A DNA stretch of 64,000 nt from Rhizobium leguminosarum (GCF_002953715.1 NZ_CP025017.1:215540-279539), one strand, 5' to 3'; positions 25,394 through 34,129 are shown, counted from the stretch's first letter. The notes: generated from the sequence alone by a model not told the origin. Numbers and translations: made by a program.

Positions 25394-26097
25394 GCGCGCG
25401 CACTCCTGGCAGGATCGGTGCGCATCGACAGATAGGCGCCGATGCTCATGATCACGAGCGAGAAGAAAAGGTAGAGAATCGTGCCGACCAGGTAGATCTC
25501 GAAGGTCCGGAAGCTGAGGTTGTCGATTTCCTTGACGGCATGGGTCAGTTCCGAGGCTCCGATGACGACGGCGAGACTGCTGTTCTTGAACAGGGAAACG
25601 CTGTGATTGATGAGCGGCGGCAGCGCGTTGCGCACGCCCTGCGGCATGATGACGAAACGCATCGCCGAGACATAGCCGTGGCCAAGGGCGCGGGCTGCCT
25701 GCATTTGGCCGGGGCTGACCGAGCGCACGCCCGACCGAAGATCTTCGCTGAAATAGGCCGCCTGGCAAAGCCCGAGCCCGATCACCGCGAAAATGGCCTC
25801 GGCATTATGGACGGCCAGCCATTCGGCTACCCCGCTCGGCATCAGGGTGAAAATCCCGAAGTACCACAGCATCAGCTGAACCAGGGTGGGGACGTTCCGG
25901 TGGTAGGAGACGTAAGCGGCAACTAACGGATCGCCGAAGCGAAAGGGCGACAAACGCAACGCCAGCAGCAGCAGTGCCAGCGCCATCGCCATCGACCAGG
26001 AGCCGGCATAGATGATGAAGGTCATCTCGATGCCATGCAGCAGCATGGCGGTATATTCCGGATTTCCCAGGATTGCCGAAAGGTCGAAACCGCTCAC
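25390..26097 (-). CDS. Polar amino-acid ABC transporter permease, first subunit
   Basis: A 235-residue HisQ-type permease with the coupling-loop GQMQAARALGHGYVSAMRFV and about five transmembrane segments. It begins with GTG at 26097, overlapping the TGA of the upstream SDR gene as GTGA, which supports this non-ATG start. It forms a heterodimer with the second permease. Confidence 0.92.
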   Translation of the reverse strand: MSGFDLSAILGNPEYTAMLLHGIEMTFIIYAGSWSMAMALALLLLALRLSPFRFGDPLVAAYVSYHRNVPTLVQLMLWYFGIFTLMPSGVAEWLAVHNAEAIFAVIGLGLCQAAYFSEDLRSGVRSVSPGQMQAARALGHGYVSAMRFVIMPQGVRNALPPLINHSVSLFKNSSLAVVIGASELTHAVKEIDNLSFRTFEIYLVGTILYLFFSLVIMSIGAYLSMRTDPARSARA

Positions 26098-26873
26098 GGG
26101 CTTGGCTCCTCGGATTGATCCAGCTTCGCCGCAGGCTGGGGCTTTGCCGTCTGCAGGCCGCCCATGACCTGCAGCGTCGGCGTGATCTCCATGTGCCCGA
26201 TGTTGACGGCGACGGGGACTGCTATGGCGAAGGCAATCGCGTCGGCGATATCGGCGGCCTGTGGCAGTTCGAAGCCGTCGATGAACCGTTCGCGGATGCT
26301 GGGGTCATCGCCGTGGACGTGATTGAAAATGTCAGTGGCGACCCGGCCGGGGCAGATTTCCGTGACCCGTACCCGCTTGCCGAAAGCGTCGATGCGCAGC
26401 TGGTTGGACAGCATGCTCACCCCGGCCTTGGTGGCGTGGTAGGATGAGTTGCCGCCGAAATTGTAGGCACCGGCGATCGACGAGATGTTGATGACGTGCC
26501 CGCGGTCGCGCGCCACCATGCCGGGCACGACCATGCGGCAGATGTGCAGGACCGCCCGGAGATTGACGTCGACGATGAGATCGATATCGCCGTCCTCGGC
26601 TTCCAGGAACTTCTTCGGCCGGTCGACACCGGCATTGTTGACGAGAATATCGAACTCCACCCGACGGGTGAGCTCGGCCATGGCCTGACGGTCGGTCACG
26701 TCGATGACGTGGGCGATGCAGCCCGTCCGTGCGGCCAGCTGCTGCAGCGCTTGGGCACTGCGGGCAACCGCATGGACCTCGATGTTCTCCCGGCGGAGCC
26801 GCTCAACCACGGCTGCGCCGATACCGGAGGATGCGCCGGTCACCAGTGCGGTCTTGTAGTCGGAGAATGGCAT
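26094..26873 (-). CDS. SDR family oxidoreductase
   Basis: A 259-residue short-chain dehydrogenase of classical type. The NAD(P)-binding motif TGASSGIG is at residues 12-19, followed by NNAG, the catalytic serine in INISSIAGAY and the YxxxK pair in SYHATKAG. It leads the operon into the amino-acid transporter. The C-terminus has a short extra charged tail (AAKLDQSEEPSP). Substrate unknown; an NADP-linked hydroxy acid or amino-acid derivative is plausible because it is coupled to the importer. Divergent from the LysR gene. Confidence 0.9.
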   Translation of the reverse strand: MPFSDYKTALVTGASSGIGAAVVERLRRENIEVHAVARSAQALQQLAARTGCIAHVIDVTDRQAMAELTRRVEFDILVNNAGVDRPKKFLEAEDGDIDLIVDVNLRAVLHICRMVVPGMVARDRGHVINISSIAGAYNFGGNSSYHATKAGVSMLSNQLRIDAFGKRVRVTEICPGRVATDIFNHVHGDDPSIRERFIDGFELPQAADIADAIAFAIAVPVAVNIGHMEITPTLQVMGGLQTAKPQPAAKLDQSEEPSP

Positions 26874-26948
26874 TGTCGTTCCCTTGTTGTTGATTGAGAC
26901 AGTAGCGAAGCTTAAACCCCTTGCCTAAGACCGATTATCTCTGGAGCA

Positions 26949-26963
26949 ATAAGCAACGGTTAT
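26949..26963. promoter_or_regulatory. Candidate LysR-type binding site
   Basis: ATAAGCAACGGTTAT has ATAA/TTAT half-sites separated by seven bases and fits the T-N11-A form of LysR boxes. It lies in the 246-bp space between the divergent SDR operon and the LysR gene. Function is inferred from position. Confidence 0.4.
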
Positions 26964-27119
26964 GGAGCCGGCGCAGGCTGCTGAAGAAGAGAAAGAGCTG
27001 ATGCCGGGCATCAGCTTGCTGCGTCCGGGCCTGAGGAAAGTAGCGACGGCGTCGCGTTGCAAAAGCAATGCGTGTCTGCAAATGTAAGCCGCGCAGATCA
27101 GAACGGTACCCCGATCCTC

Positions 27120-28025
27120 ATGGACATCAGACGCCTCAAATCTTTCATCGTGATCGTCGACAGCGGCAGCATCACGCGAGCGGCGGACCTTCTGCATATC
27201 GCCCAGCCGGCGCTCAGTCAGCAGCTTGCAGCACTGGAGGAGCATTTCGGCCACAAGCTGCTGATCCGCAGCCAGCAGGGCGTCAGCATGACCGATGCGG
27301 GACATGCGGTGTACCGCCATGCGCAGATTATCCTTCGGCAAATGGAGCAGGCGCAAGCGGATGCATCCGCAGCCGGTAATTCGCTTGCCGGGCGTGTGTC
27401 CGTCGGTCTCGTGCCGTTCAGCAGTGCCGCCACGCTGTCGGTCGACCTCCTGGCGGAGACCCGCAAACGGCATCCCGGTATCCTGCTGCACCTGACCGAA
27501 AGCGTCGGCCAGACCTATAGCCAGATGATCATGAACGGCCGGCTGGAGATGGCGCTTCTCCATGGAACCGGACCGATCAAGGGTGTCCGGTTCGAGCCGA
27601 TCCTCAGCGAAGAGTTTTTCCTTGTGGCGCATCGGGACTTTGCAATCGAAGCGGATGCGAAACCGGTTCCGGTCAATACTCTCGACGGAATACCGCTGCT
27701 GTTGCCGCCGGCCTATAATTTCGTCCGCCGCGCGGTCGATACCGCCTTCACCCGCACGCGCACCAATTTGAAAGTCGTGGCGGAAGTCGAAATTGTCCGG
27801 ACGCTGGCCCGCGCGGTGGGCAGCGGCCTCGGCGCGACGATCATGCCGAAAGCCATCGCCGATCGCATCGTATCGGAATCGAGTGAGCCGCTGATCTGCC
27901 GGCTCGTCTCTCCACGGATCGAAGAAACCCTGTCGCTGTGCGTTTCCGACCAGAATCCCCTGTCGGAACCGGCCCTCGCCGTCAGAGACATCCTTCTCGA
28001 GCTGACGGCGCGGCTGAAAAGCTAG
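27120..28025 (+). CDS. LysR family transcriptional regulator
   Basis: A 301-residue regulator with an N-terminal winged helix (MDIRRLKSFIVIVDSGSITR, AADLLHIAQPALSQQLAALE) and a C-terminal effector-binding domain, usual length. I chose ATG 27120, the start that begins directly at the helix-turn-helix. The style of the DNA-binding domain and the linker is that of the Nac/Cbl-like branch, but no firm subfamily can be given. Its stop codon TAG is the first base triplet of a 50-bp repeat (28023-28072). It probably controls the divergent SDR/amino-acid transporter operon. Confidence 0.9.
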   Translation: MDIRRLKSFIVIVDSGSITRAADLLHIAQPALSQQLAALEEHFGHKLLIRSQQGVSMTDAGHAVYRHAQIILRQMEQAQADASAAGNSLAGRVSVGLVPFSSAATLSVDLLAETRKRHPGILLHLTESVGQTYSQMIMNGRLEMALLHGTGPIKGVRFEPILSEEFFLVAHRDFAIEADAKPVPVNTLDGIPLLLPPAYNFVRRAVDTAFTRTRTNLKVVAEVEIVRTLARAVGSGLGATIMPKAIADRIVSESSEPLICRLVSPRIEETLSLCVSDQNPLSEPALAVRDILLELTARLKS

Positions 28026-28072
28026 AGCATGATGCCGAAAAGTGTGAGCGGTTTTCGGACGACATCATGCTC
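28023..28072 (+). repeat. Rhizobial-type palindromic repeat, copy 2
   Basis: A 50-bp element of the same sequence as copies 1 and 3, starting TAGAGCATGATG and ending CATCATGCTC. The leading TAG is the stop codon of the LysR gene. Confidence 0.85.
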
Positions 28073-28083
28073 CCTTCCTTTGC

Positions 28084-28107
28084 TTTAGATCTGAATTCAG
28101 ATCTAAA
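28084..28107. repeat. 24-bp perfect palindrome
   Basis: TTTAGATCTGAA followed by its exact reverse complement TTCAGATCTAAA. It sits 11 bp after repeat copy 2 and between convergent genes, so it may be the second module of the repeat and could form a hairpin in transcripts from either side. Confidence 0.7.
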
Positions 28108-28119
28108 GTGCGACGCCGA

Positions 28120-29328
28120 TCAGCGCATATCCTTGCAAAATTGAGCTATGCGCGCGCATCCTTCGCCGAGTTTTTCCATGCTCGTCGCGTAGGAAATCCG
28201 GAAAAAGGGGCTCATTCCGTAAGCCGCCCCTTGCACGGTCGCGACATGATGCTCGTCGACGAGCGCCATGACGAAATCGACGTCGGTCTCGATCTTTCGA
28301 CCGCCCTTGCTGGTCTTGCCGATCAGCCCCGAGATATTGGGGTAGATGTAGAAGGCGCCTTCGGGCCTATGGCAGCGCAGCCCTTCCACCTCAGACAATC
28401 TGTCGAGAACGAAGTCGCGTCTTTCCTTGTAGATCGCGGCACGCTCCTTCAAGAGATCCTGAGGCCCGTCGAGCGCCGCAGTCGCCGCAGCCTGCGTCAG
28501 CGTCGCGATGCCGCCGCCATTCTGTCCGTTGACGTTGCTGACGGCGGAGATCAAGTCTTTCGGCCCGGCACAAAAGCCGAGCCGCCAGCCTGTCATCGCG
28601 TAAGCCTTGGAAACGCCGTTCATCGTCAGGACGCGATCATAGAGCCGGGGCTCGACTTCGGCGATCGTGCAGAACTGGAAGTCGTCATAGACCAGGTGTT
28701 CATAGATATCGTCGGTCATGATCCAGACATTGGGATGACGCAGCATGACCTCGGCGATGGCAGCCATCTCCGCCCGGGAGCAGGCGGCTCCGGTGGGATT
28801 GTTCGGGAAATTCAGGAAGAGCCATTTGGTGCGCGGCGTGATCGCTGCCTCCAGATCTTCCGGACGCAGCTTGAAGCCGGCCTGCTCGTGGCAGGGGACG
28901 GCGACCGGGACGCCACCGGCGAATTTGACGATATCGGCGTAGCTGACCCAGGAGGGTGTCGGAATGACGACCTCGTCGCCCGGATTGCAGGTTGCCAGCA
29001 TGGCATTGAAGATCACCTGCTTGCCGCCGCCCGAGACGACGATCTGGCTGGCATCATAGTCGAGATTGTTGTCCCGTTTGAACTTCCTGATAATGGCGGA
29101 CTTCAGCGCCGGTGTGCCGTCCATCGGAGGATATTTCGTATCGCCCGCAAGAGCGGCCGCATGGGCCGCCTCGATCGCGTGCGCCGGAGTGGGGAAATCC
29201 GGCTCGCCGGACGAGAGGCTGACAACTTTGATGCCGTTGGCGGCCAGTTCCCTGGCGCGCTGGGTCATGGCGGCGGATGCGGAGATGGAGACGTTTTTCA
29301 GGCGGTCAGCAATGACGGACATCGACAT
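28120..29328 (-). CDS. Aspartate/aromatic-type aminotransferase (class I/II PLP)
   Basis: A 402-residue fold-type I aminotransferase. The substrate-carboxylate loop SSGEPDFPTP, the FNFPNNPTGA-like motif (LNFPNNPTGAA), the TDDIYEHLVYDD motif and the PLP lysine in NGVSKAYAMTGWRLG are visible, with a C-terminal FRISYATS arginine. It resembles AatA-type enzymes. I chose ATG 29328, with GAAGGACC before it; a second ATG six bases later is possible. It is 55 bp downstream of pxpA on the same strand and is probably the last gene of the carboxylase operon. Confidence 0.9.
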   Translation of the reverse strand: MSMSVIADRLKNVSISASAAMTQRARELAANGIKVVSLSSGEPDFPTPAHAIEAAHAAALAGDTKYPPMDGTPALKSAIIRKFKRDNNLDYDASQIVVSGGGKQVIFNAMLATCNPGDEVVIPTPSWVSYADIVKFAGGVPVAVPCHEQAGFKLRPEDLEAAITPRTKWLFLNFPNNPTGAACSRAEMAAIAEVMLRHPNVWIMTDDIYEHLVYDDFQFCTIAEVEPRLYDRVLTMNGVSKAYAMTGWRLGFCAGPKDLISAVSNVNGQNGGGIATLTQAAATAALDGPQDLLKERAAIYKERRDFVLDRLSEVEGLRCHRPEGAFYIYPNISGLIGKTSKGGRKIETDVDFVMALVDEHHVATVQGAAYGMSPFFRISYATSMEKLGEGCARIAQFCKDMR

Positions 29329-29383
29329 GGTCCTTCGATGAGAGATGGGAACGGGAAACCGCCCGGGGGCGATCGGGATTGCG

Positions 29384-30151
29384 TCAGTCGGCGAGTTCGG
29401 CGGCAGGCGCGAGCGCAGCACCCGTGGCTTCGATTTCGCCGCGTACGATGCCGGCAAGCTCGAGGGCGCCGGGCGTGTCGCTGTGGACGAGAATGGAGCG
29501 GGCCGGCATCGCGATCACGGCTCCGTCGATCGTCTCGACGCTTCCCTTAAGGAGGAATTGTCGCACACGCGCACGCACCGCAGCTTCGTCCTTGATGACG
29601 GCGCCAGCGAGCCCGCGCGCGACGAGTTTTCCGCCGGCGTCATAGGCCCGGTCCGCAAGGAAAAGCGCCAGCGTCTTCAAACGGGCGCGTCTGGCCGCCT
29701 GCTGAATCTCGCTGCCATGGGTCACGAAGACGACGAGACCAGCATCGACCGTGGCGATCGCATCCATCATCAGATCGGCCAGCACAGGATCGCGGTTGAC
29801 CATATTGCCCATGGCCGCGTGGAAGCTGATATGGGAGACAGTGACACCCTCGGCTTTGGCGATCGCCATCAGTGCGCCGAGCTGATAGAGCATCTGCTGG
29901 CGAAGCTCATCTGCCGGAAACGCTATTTCGCGCCGGCCGAAACCCGGCCGATCAGGCAAACCGGGATGCGCGCCGATGCCGACGCCGTTCAGCTTCGCAA
30001 GCCGGACCATGCGTCCCATCGTATCCGGGTCGCCGCCGTGGAAACCGCAGGCGATGTTGGCCGACGAGACGAGTTTCATCATCGCCTCGTCGTCGCACAG
30101 CCGGTAGGGACCAAATCCTTCGCCCATGTCGGAATTCAGATCGATCTTCAT
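29384..30151 (-). CDS. pxpA: LamB/YcsF family protein, 5-oxoprolinase subunit A (PxpA)
   Basis: A 255-residue protein beginning with the family hallmark MKIDLNSDMGEGFGPY and continuing SSANIACGFHGGDP, then GIGAHPGLPDRPGFGRR. The length is normal. In E. coli and B. subtilis it works with PxpB and PxpC to cleave 5-oxoproline with ATP. AAGGAGGAACTG before ATG 30151 supports this start. It follows pxpC by 37 bp. Whether the substrate here is 5-oxoproline is unsure because the operon also encodes a biotin carboxylase. Confidence 0.92.
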   Translation of the reverse strand: MKIDLNSDMGEGFGPYRLCDDEAMMKLVSSANIACGFHGGDPDTMGRMVRLAKLNGVGIGAHPGLPDRPGFGRREIAFPADELRQQMLYQLGALMAIAKAEGVTVSHISFHAAMGNMVNRDPVLADLMMDAIATVDAGLVVFVTHGSEIQQAARRARLKTLALFLADRAYDAGGKLVARGLAGAVIKDEAAVRARVRQFLLKGSVETIDGAVIAMPARSILVHSDTPGALELAGIVRGEIEATGAALAPAAELAD

Positions 30152-30188
30152 CAGTTCCTCCTTTTGACGGTCTCTTGGGCGACATGCA

Positions 30189-31184
30189 TTAGGCCATCGC
30201 CTTCAGGGCGCGCTTGACCATTCGGGATGTCTGCCTGACGTCCTCGACATAGCGGGCGATAGCCTGCTCCACCTTGCGTGCCTCCGCATGCGTCGAGCGA
30301 ACGAAGTTCAGGCGGGCGCCGATGCGGGCTTGCCCGAGCCGCCAGAGATCGCATTCGATCACGCCGGCGATCTTCGGATAGCCGCCGGCAGTGTTGGCAT
30401 CGCTCATCTGCACGATCGGTTCGCCGCCGGGCGGAACCTGGATCACGCCGGGCACGACGCCGTGGGAGCGCATCTCGATGGACGTCGTCGGCTTGATCGG
30501 TTCGCCTGATAAGCGGTAGCCCGTCCGGTCGCTTCGGGAGGAAATCCTCCAGATCCGGCTCCAGAAAGCTTCGCCATCGCCTGCGAAAAGATCGTGCTCG
30601 CCGGCCGGCAGGGCGCGGATCGGCAGCGTGCCGTCGACAGCAGCCGGGAAGACATCGCGCAGTGCCACGGCCGGTTCGACGACGGCAAGACCCGAGGCTG
30701 GCAGCATGGCGATTTCGGCGTCCTCGCCGACCGCGATCCGATCGGCCTTCGCGAGAGGCCGGCCGGCATTGCCCCCGAAACCGCCGCGCAGCGACGTGCT
30801 TCGCGAACCCATGACAACGGGAATATCCAGCCCGCCTCCGACCGAAATATAGGAGCGCGCCAGCCGTGGAGGCTGGTTCAGTTCGAGAACCTGTCCGGGC
30901 TCCGCGATGTAAGCGCACCAGGCAAGCAGTTCCATTCCGTTGAGATGAGGATTGCCGTCGGCGCCGGTCACGGCAAAGGCCACGCGTCGCTCGAAACGCA
31001 GGCTGAACGGGAAGGTCTGCACCTCTATCGCGGCGGCATTTTCATCATTGCCGACGAGAATGTTGCCGATGCGGACCGCAAGCGGATCCATCGCGCCGCT
31101 GGCCGATACGCCGATATTGCGATAGCCGGGGCGGCCAAGATCCTGCACCGTGTTGAACGGACCGCTTTCCAAGATCTCGATCAT
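30189..31184 (-). CDS. pxpC: Biotin-dependent carboxyltransferase family protein, KipA/AHS2 (PxpC)
   Basis: A 331-residue AHS2/KipA-type protein. The N-terminus contains TVQDLGRPGYRNIGVSASGA and DPLAVRIGNILVGN, typical of the family; the centre has SYISVGGGLDIPVVMGSRST. This domain is also half of the carboxyltransferase of urea carboxylase. The ATG overlaps the pxpB stop as ATGA, so the two subunits are coupled and should form the usual heteromer. Confidence 0.92.
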   Translation of the reverse strand: MIEILESGPFNTVQDLGRPGYRNIGVSASGAMDPLAVRIGNILVGNDENAAAIEVQTFPFSLRFERRVAFAVTGADGNPHLNGMELLAWCAYIAEPGQVLELNQPPRLARSYISVGGGLDIPVVMGSRSTSLRGGFGGNAGRPLAKADRIAVGEDAEIAMLPASGLAVVEPAVALRDVFPAAVDGTLPIRALPAGEHDLFAGDGEAFWSRIWRISSRSDRTGYRLSGEPIKPTTSIEMRSHGVVPGVIQVPPGGEPIVQMSDANTAGGYPKIAGVIECDLWRLGQARIGARLNFVRSTHAEARKVEQAIARYVEDVRQTSRMVKRALKAMA

Positions 31185-31888
31185 AGCTCGATCCTCGCCG
31201 GCAGGAACCGCACCGTATCTCCAGGCGCCATCATGGCGGGTCTCGATGAGGCGGGGTCGAACATCTCAAGTGCCGCGAAGCCGATGGAATTCCAGCCATT
31301 CGGACCTGTGAGCATGGCAACACCAGTCTGCATGCCGCCGATGGTCACGCAGCCCTTCGGCATCTTCAGCGAGGGCACGGTCTTTCGGGGCATGTAGATG
31401 CGCGGATCGAGACCATGCAGATAACCGAAGCCGGGCGCGCTGCCCAAGGCGAAGACACGGTAGGTCGCTTCATGATGGATGCGGACGACTTCGCGATCGC
31501 TCAAGCCCGACAGATCGCAAAGGGCCGGCAGATCCGTCGCATATTCGCCGCCATAATCGACGGGGATCTCGATGGTCTTGCCGTTGAGATCGATGCTGCG
31601 CGCATTCTCCCATGCCTCCAGCAGCCGGGCGACCACCGCATCCGGATCTTCGGGCGTCTCCTTGAAGATCACCAGCAGGTTGGTCATGCCCGGAATGTTT
31701 TCGGCAAGGTCCGGCCAGCCTTTCACGCTCTGGGACAGAGCCCAGATCCGCCGCTGCGCGACGAGATCGAAGTCGCCGGGCGCCTCGAGCAGGAAGGATC
31801 TGGCGCCGATCGAGGAAACCCGCGCCCGGCTTTTGGTGGCCGGAACGATCTCGCGTTGCGATGCATGTCTGTTCGTCGTGGCGATCAT
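31181..31888 (-). CDS. pxpB: KipI/AHS1 carboxyltransferase-type protein (PxpB)
   Basis: A 235-residue AHS1/KipI-type protein with the landmarks IPVDYGGEYATDLPALC, SAPGFGYLHGLDP and VTIGGMQTGVAMLTGPNGW. In other bacteria it is the partner of PxpC/KipA. Its ATG overlaps the stop of the upstream biotinyl-domain gene as ATGA. An N-terminal 20-residue basic stretch precedes the domain. Confidence 0.92.
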   Translation of the reverse strand: MIATTNRHASQREIVPATKSRARVSSIGARSFLLEAPGDFDLVAQRRIWALSQSVKGWPDLAENIPGMTNLLVIFKETPEDPDAVVARLLEAWENARSIDLNGKTIEIPVDYGGEYATDLPALCDLSGLSDREVVRIHHEATYRVFALGSAPGFGYLHGLDPRIYMPRKTVPSLKMPKGCVTIGGMQTGVAMLTGPNGWNSIGFAALEMFDPASSRPAMMAPGDTVRFLPARIEL

Positions 31889-32307
31889 GATGGGAGCTCG
31901 ATTTCGAACAGAGGATCGCCAAAGCCGACCAGCGCTCCGGGCTCGGCGAGCAGCCTGGTCAAAACACCGGAACGGCCGGCGCGAAGGGGAAGCAGGATAT
32001 GCCCTACCCCGACGAACCCGACGATATCTGCATCGGATACGGAGCGCGGCAGTTTTTGCGGTACGGCGGACGCCGGATGATCGAGGCAGAGGCGGCCCGC
32101 CATTGGCGCCTTCACGACAGCCGATGTCAAACCGGGAGCACGGGGCGTCGCGTTGGTCGAGCTGATCCGGGCGCCGCCTTTTTCGGCGACGACGATGCGA
32201 AGCTGTCCGCCCGGCCGGGAGATTTCGAGACCGTTCACACCGGCGACCGTCAGCGCCTCGGCGAGGAATGCGATGGTCGCCGGATCGCTGAAATCGATCG
32301 CGCTCAT
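31885..32307 (-). CDS. Biotinyl/lipoyl-type carrier protein lacking the biotin lysine
   Basis: A 140-residue protein with a BCCP-like organisation: an N-terminal helix segment, then a C-terminal half-barrel pair VVKAPMAGRL (65-73) and GRSGVLTRLLAEPGALVGFGDPLFEIE. When aligned to the canonical BCCP of the same operon, the EAMKV biotin site (lysine 112 there) falls on GVGHI with histidine 103 here. The rest of the domain is well preserved. So it is probably not biotinylated. Its ATG overlaps the carboxylase stop, and its stop overlaps pxpB. A structural role in the carboxylase complex, or binding of another group, is inference. Confidence 0.8.
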   Translation of the reverse strand: MSAIDFSDPATIAFLAEALTVAGVNGLEISRPGGQLRIVVAEKGGARISSTNATPRAPGLTSAVVKAPMAGRLCLDHPASAVPQKLPRSVSDADIVGFVGVGHILLPLRAGRSGVLTRLLAEPGALVGFGDPLFEIELPS

Positions 32308-33692
32308 GCCGCCCTCCGCAGCTTCAGCCATTCTTCGAGATAGTGAATGTCCGTCTCGCCCTGCGCGAATGCGCCGTCCTCGAACAGAGCGCGCAGGAAG
32401 GGGATATTGGTGGAAATCCCCTCGACCTCAGTGCTGGCAAGCGCCTCGCGCATTCTTGTCATCGCTTCCGCCCGCGTCGGCGCATGGACGATCAGCTTGG
32501 CGATCAGCGAATCGTAATAGGGCGAGACCTTGTAGCCGGCGTGAATATGCGTATCGACGCGGATGCCTGGTCCCGCCGGCAAAGCCAGGTGGGTGACGAC
32601 ACCCGCCGAGGGCAGGAAGGTTTCCGGGTCCTCGGCGTTGATGCGGCATTCGAAGGAATGGCCTTCGCATGTCACGTCGCCTTGGTTGAGACCAAGAACG
32701 TGGCCCTGAGCTGCCTTTATCTGCGCCTGGACGATATCGACACCGCTCGTCATCTCGGTGACGGGATGTTCGACCTGAAGTCGCGTGTTCATCTCGATGA
32801 AATAGAAAGCACCGTCCTCGTAGAGGAATTCGAAGGTTCCGACACCCCGGTAGCCGATTTGAAGGCAGGCCTGCACGCAGGCCATGCCGACCGGCTGGAT
32901 GATATCGGGCACAATTCCCGCCGCCGGCGCCTCCTCAATCACTTTCTGATGGCGGCGCTGCATCGAGCAATCCCGGTGCCCTAGCCACACGGCATTGCCG
33001 TGATCGTCGCAAATGACCTGTATCTCGATGTGGCGCGGATGCTCTAAGAATTTCTCCATGTAGAGCGAAGGTGAGCCGAAGGCCTTGCGGGCCTCTTCCC
33101 GCGTCAGCGCAATTGCTTCATGCAGCACGTCGGCCTTTGGCACGACGCGCATGCCGCGTCCGCCGCCGCCGCCGGCTGCCTTGATGATGACGGGATATCC
33201 GATTTCGAGCGCTATGCGCTCGATCGTGGCGGGGTCATCGGGCAGCGCGGTATCCGGACCGGGAACGCAGGGGACGCCGGCTGCCATCATCGCCCGCTTT
33301 GCAGAGATCTTGTCGCCCATGGTCGCAATCGAGGACGAGGTCGGACCGATGAAGGTCAATCCCGCCTTTTCGGCGGCGTCGGCGAAGGCGGCGTTTTCCG
33401 ATAGAAAGCCGTAACCCGGATGGATGGCGCCGGCACCGGCCAGACGCGCCGCCAGAAGGATGGCATCCTGATTGAGATAGCTCTTGGCGGCACTCGACGG
33501 GCCGATGCAGAGAAGGCTGTCTGCGGTGCTGCCGTAGGGCGCTTCCCTGTCAGCCTCGGAGCAGATGGCGACCGTCTTCAGACCGAGCTCGCGGCAGGCG
33601 CGCTGGATCCGGACTGCGATCTCGCCGCGATTGGCGATCAGGACGGTATCGAAGCGGCCTGCCGCAGACTGTTCAGGCGTTTCCAGCATCAT
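32304..33692 (-). CDS. Biotin carboxylase subunit (AccC-like)
   Basis: A 462-residue ATP-grasp enzyme that carboxylates biotin with ATP and bicarbonate. It has the N-terminal FDTVLIANRGEIAVRIQRA, the glycine-rich loop AAGGGGGRGMRVV, EHPRHIEIQVI and the catalytic EMNTRLQVEHPVTEMTSGVD, all intact. The length matches AccC. The first ATG (33692) overlaps the BCCP stop. No carboxyltransferase of the acetyl-CoA type is nearby; KipI/KipA-type proteins are, as in urea carboxylase. Confidence 0.95.
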   Translation of the reverse strand: MMLETPEQSAAGRFDTVLIANRGEIAVRIQRACRELGLKTVAICSEADREAPYGSTADSLLCIGPSSAAKSYLNQDAILLAARLAGAGAIHPGYGFLSENAAFADAAEKAGLTFIGPTSSSIATMGDKISAKRAMMAAGVPCVPGPDTALPDDPATIERIALEIGYPVIIKAAGGGGGRGMRVVPKADVLHEAIALTREEARKAFGSPSLYMEKFLEHPRHIEIQVICDDHGNAVWLGHRDCSMQRRHQKVIEEAPAAGIVPDIIQPVGMACVQACLQIGYRGVGTFEFLYEDGAFYFIEMNTRLQVEHPVTEMTSGVDIVQAQIKAAQGHVLGLNQGDVTCEGHSFECRINAEDPETFLPSAGVVTHLALPAGPGIRVDTHIHAGYKVSPYYDSLIAKLIVHAPTRAEAMTRMREALASTEVEGISTNIPFLRALFEDGAFAQGETDIHYLEEWLKLRRAA

Positions 33693-34129
33693 GCAATCTC
33701 CGCGAGCAGATCGCCGGTCTCGACCTCGCCGTCGTCGATTTCGGTGAGATGCGTGATGCGCCCCGACCGCGGCGCAGCGATCGTGTTGAAGACCTTCATC
33801 GCCTCGATGATGAAAAGCGTCTGCCCCTCTTCCACCTCGTCACCGATCGTGACGAATGGTAGCTCCCCGGGCGCCGGAGTCCGATGCAGAACGCCGAAGA
33901 CCGGCGCCTTCACCGCATAGGTTTTCTCATGCCTCGAAGGCGTATCGGTGCCAGCATCGTTGCCAAGGCTTGTCGTCGATCCTGCCTTTTGCTGGGGCTC
34001 GGCAGCAGCCTCCTGACCCTGCGACGTGCGGAAGATCCGAACCGTCACGTCCTTCTCCGTCACCGTCAGCTCGGTAATGTTCGATCGTCCGACAAAGTCG
34101 ATCAGCGTCTTGATCTTCGAGAGGTCCAT
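33689..34129 (-). CDS. Biotin carboxyl carrier protein (AccB-like), canonical
   Basis: A 146-residue BCCP. The N-terminal helix (MDLSKIKTLIDFVGRSNITEL) is followed by an alanine/serine-rich linker and the biotinyl domain with TLFIIEAMKVFNTIAAPRSG; lysine 112 of EAMKV is the biotin acceptor. The start at 34129 is at the typical MDLSKIK N-terminus; an upstream in-frame extension is arginine-rich and unlikely. It is the first gene of the operon 34129 to 28120. No strong Shine-Dalgarno is visible, but a 15-bp palindrome lies just upstream (34140-34154). Confidence 0.93.
   Translation of the reverse strand: MDLSKIKTLIDFVGRSNITELTVTEKDVTVRIFRTSQGQEAAAEPQQKAGSTTSLGNDAGTDTPSRHEKTYAVKAPVFGVLHRTPAPGELPFVTIGDEVEEGQTLFIIEAMKVFNTIAAPRSGRITHLTEIDDGEVETGDLLAEIA

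Noticed and set aside
24639..25403. N-terminal extension of the GlnQ-like gene into the permease
   Set aside because: The family start and ATGA overlap fix the start at 24638; the extension is arginine-rich and overlaps the permease in another frame.
31415..32343. Plus-strand frames opposite pxpB and the carrier gene
   Set aside because: Antisense shadows without ribosome-binding sites or motifs.
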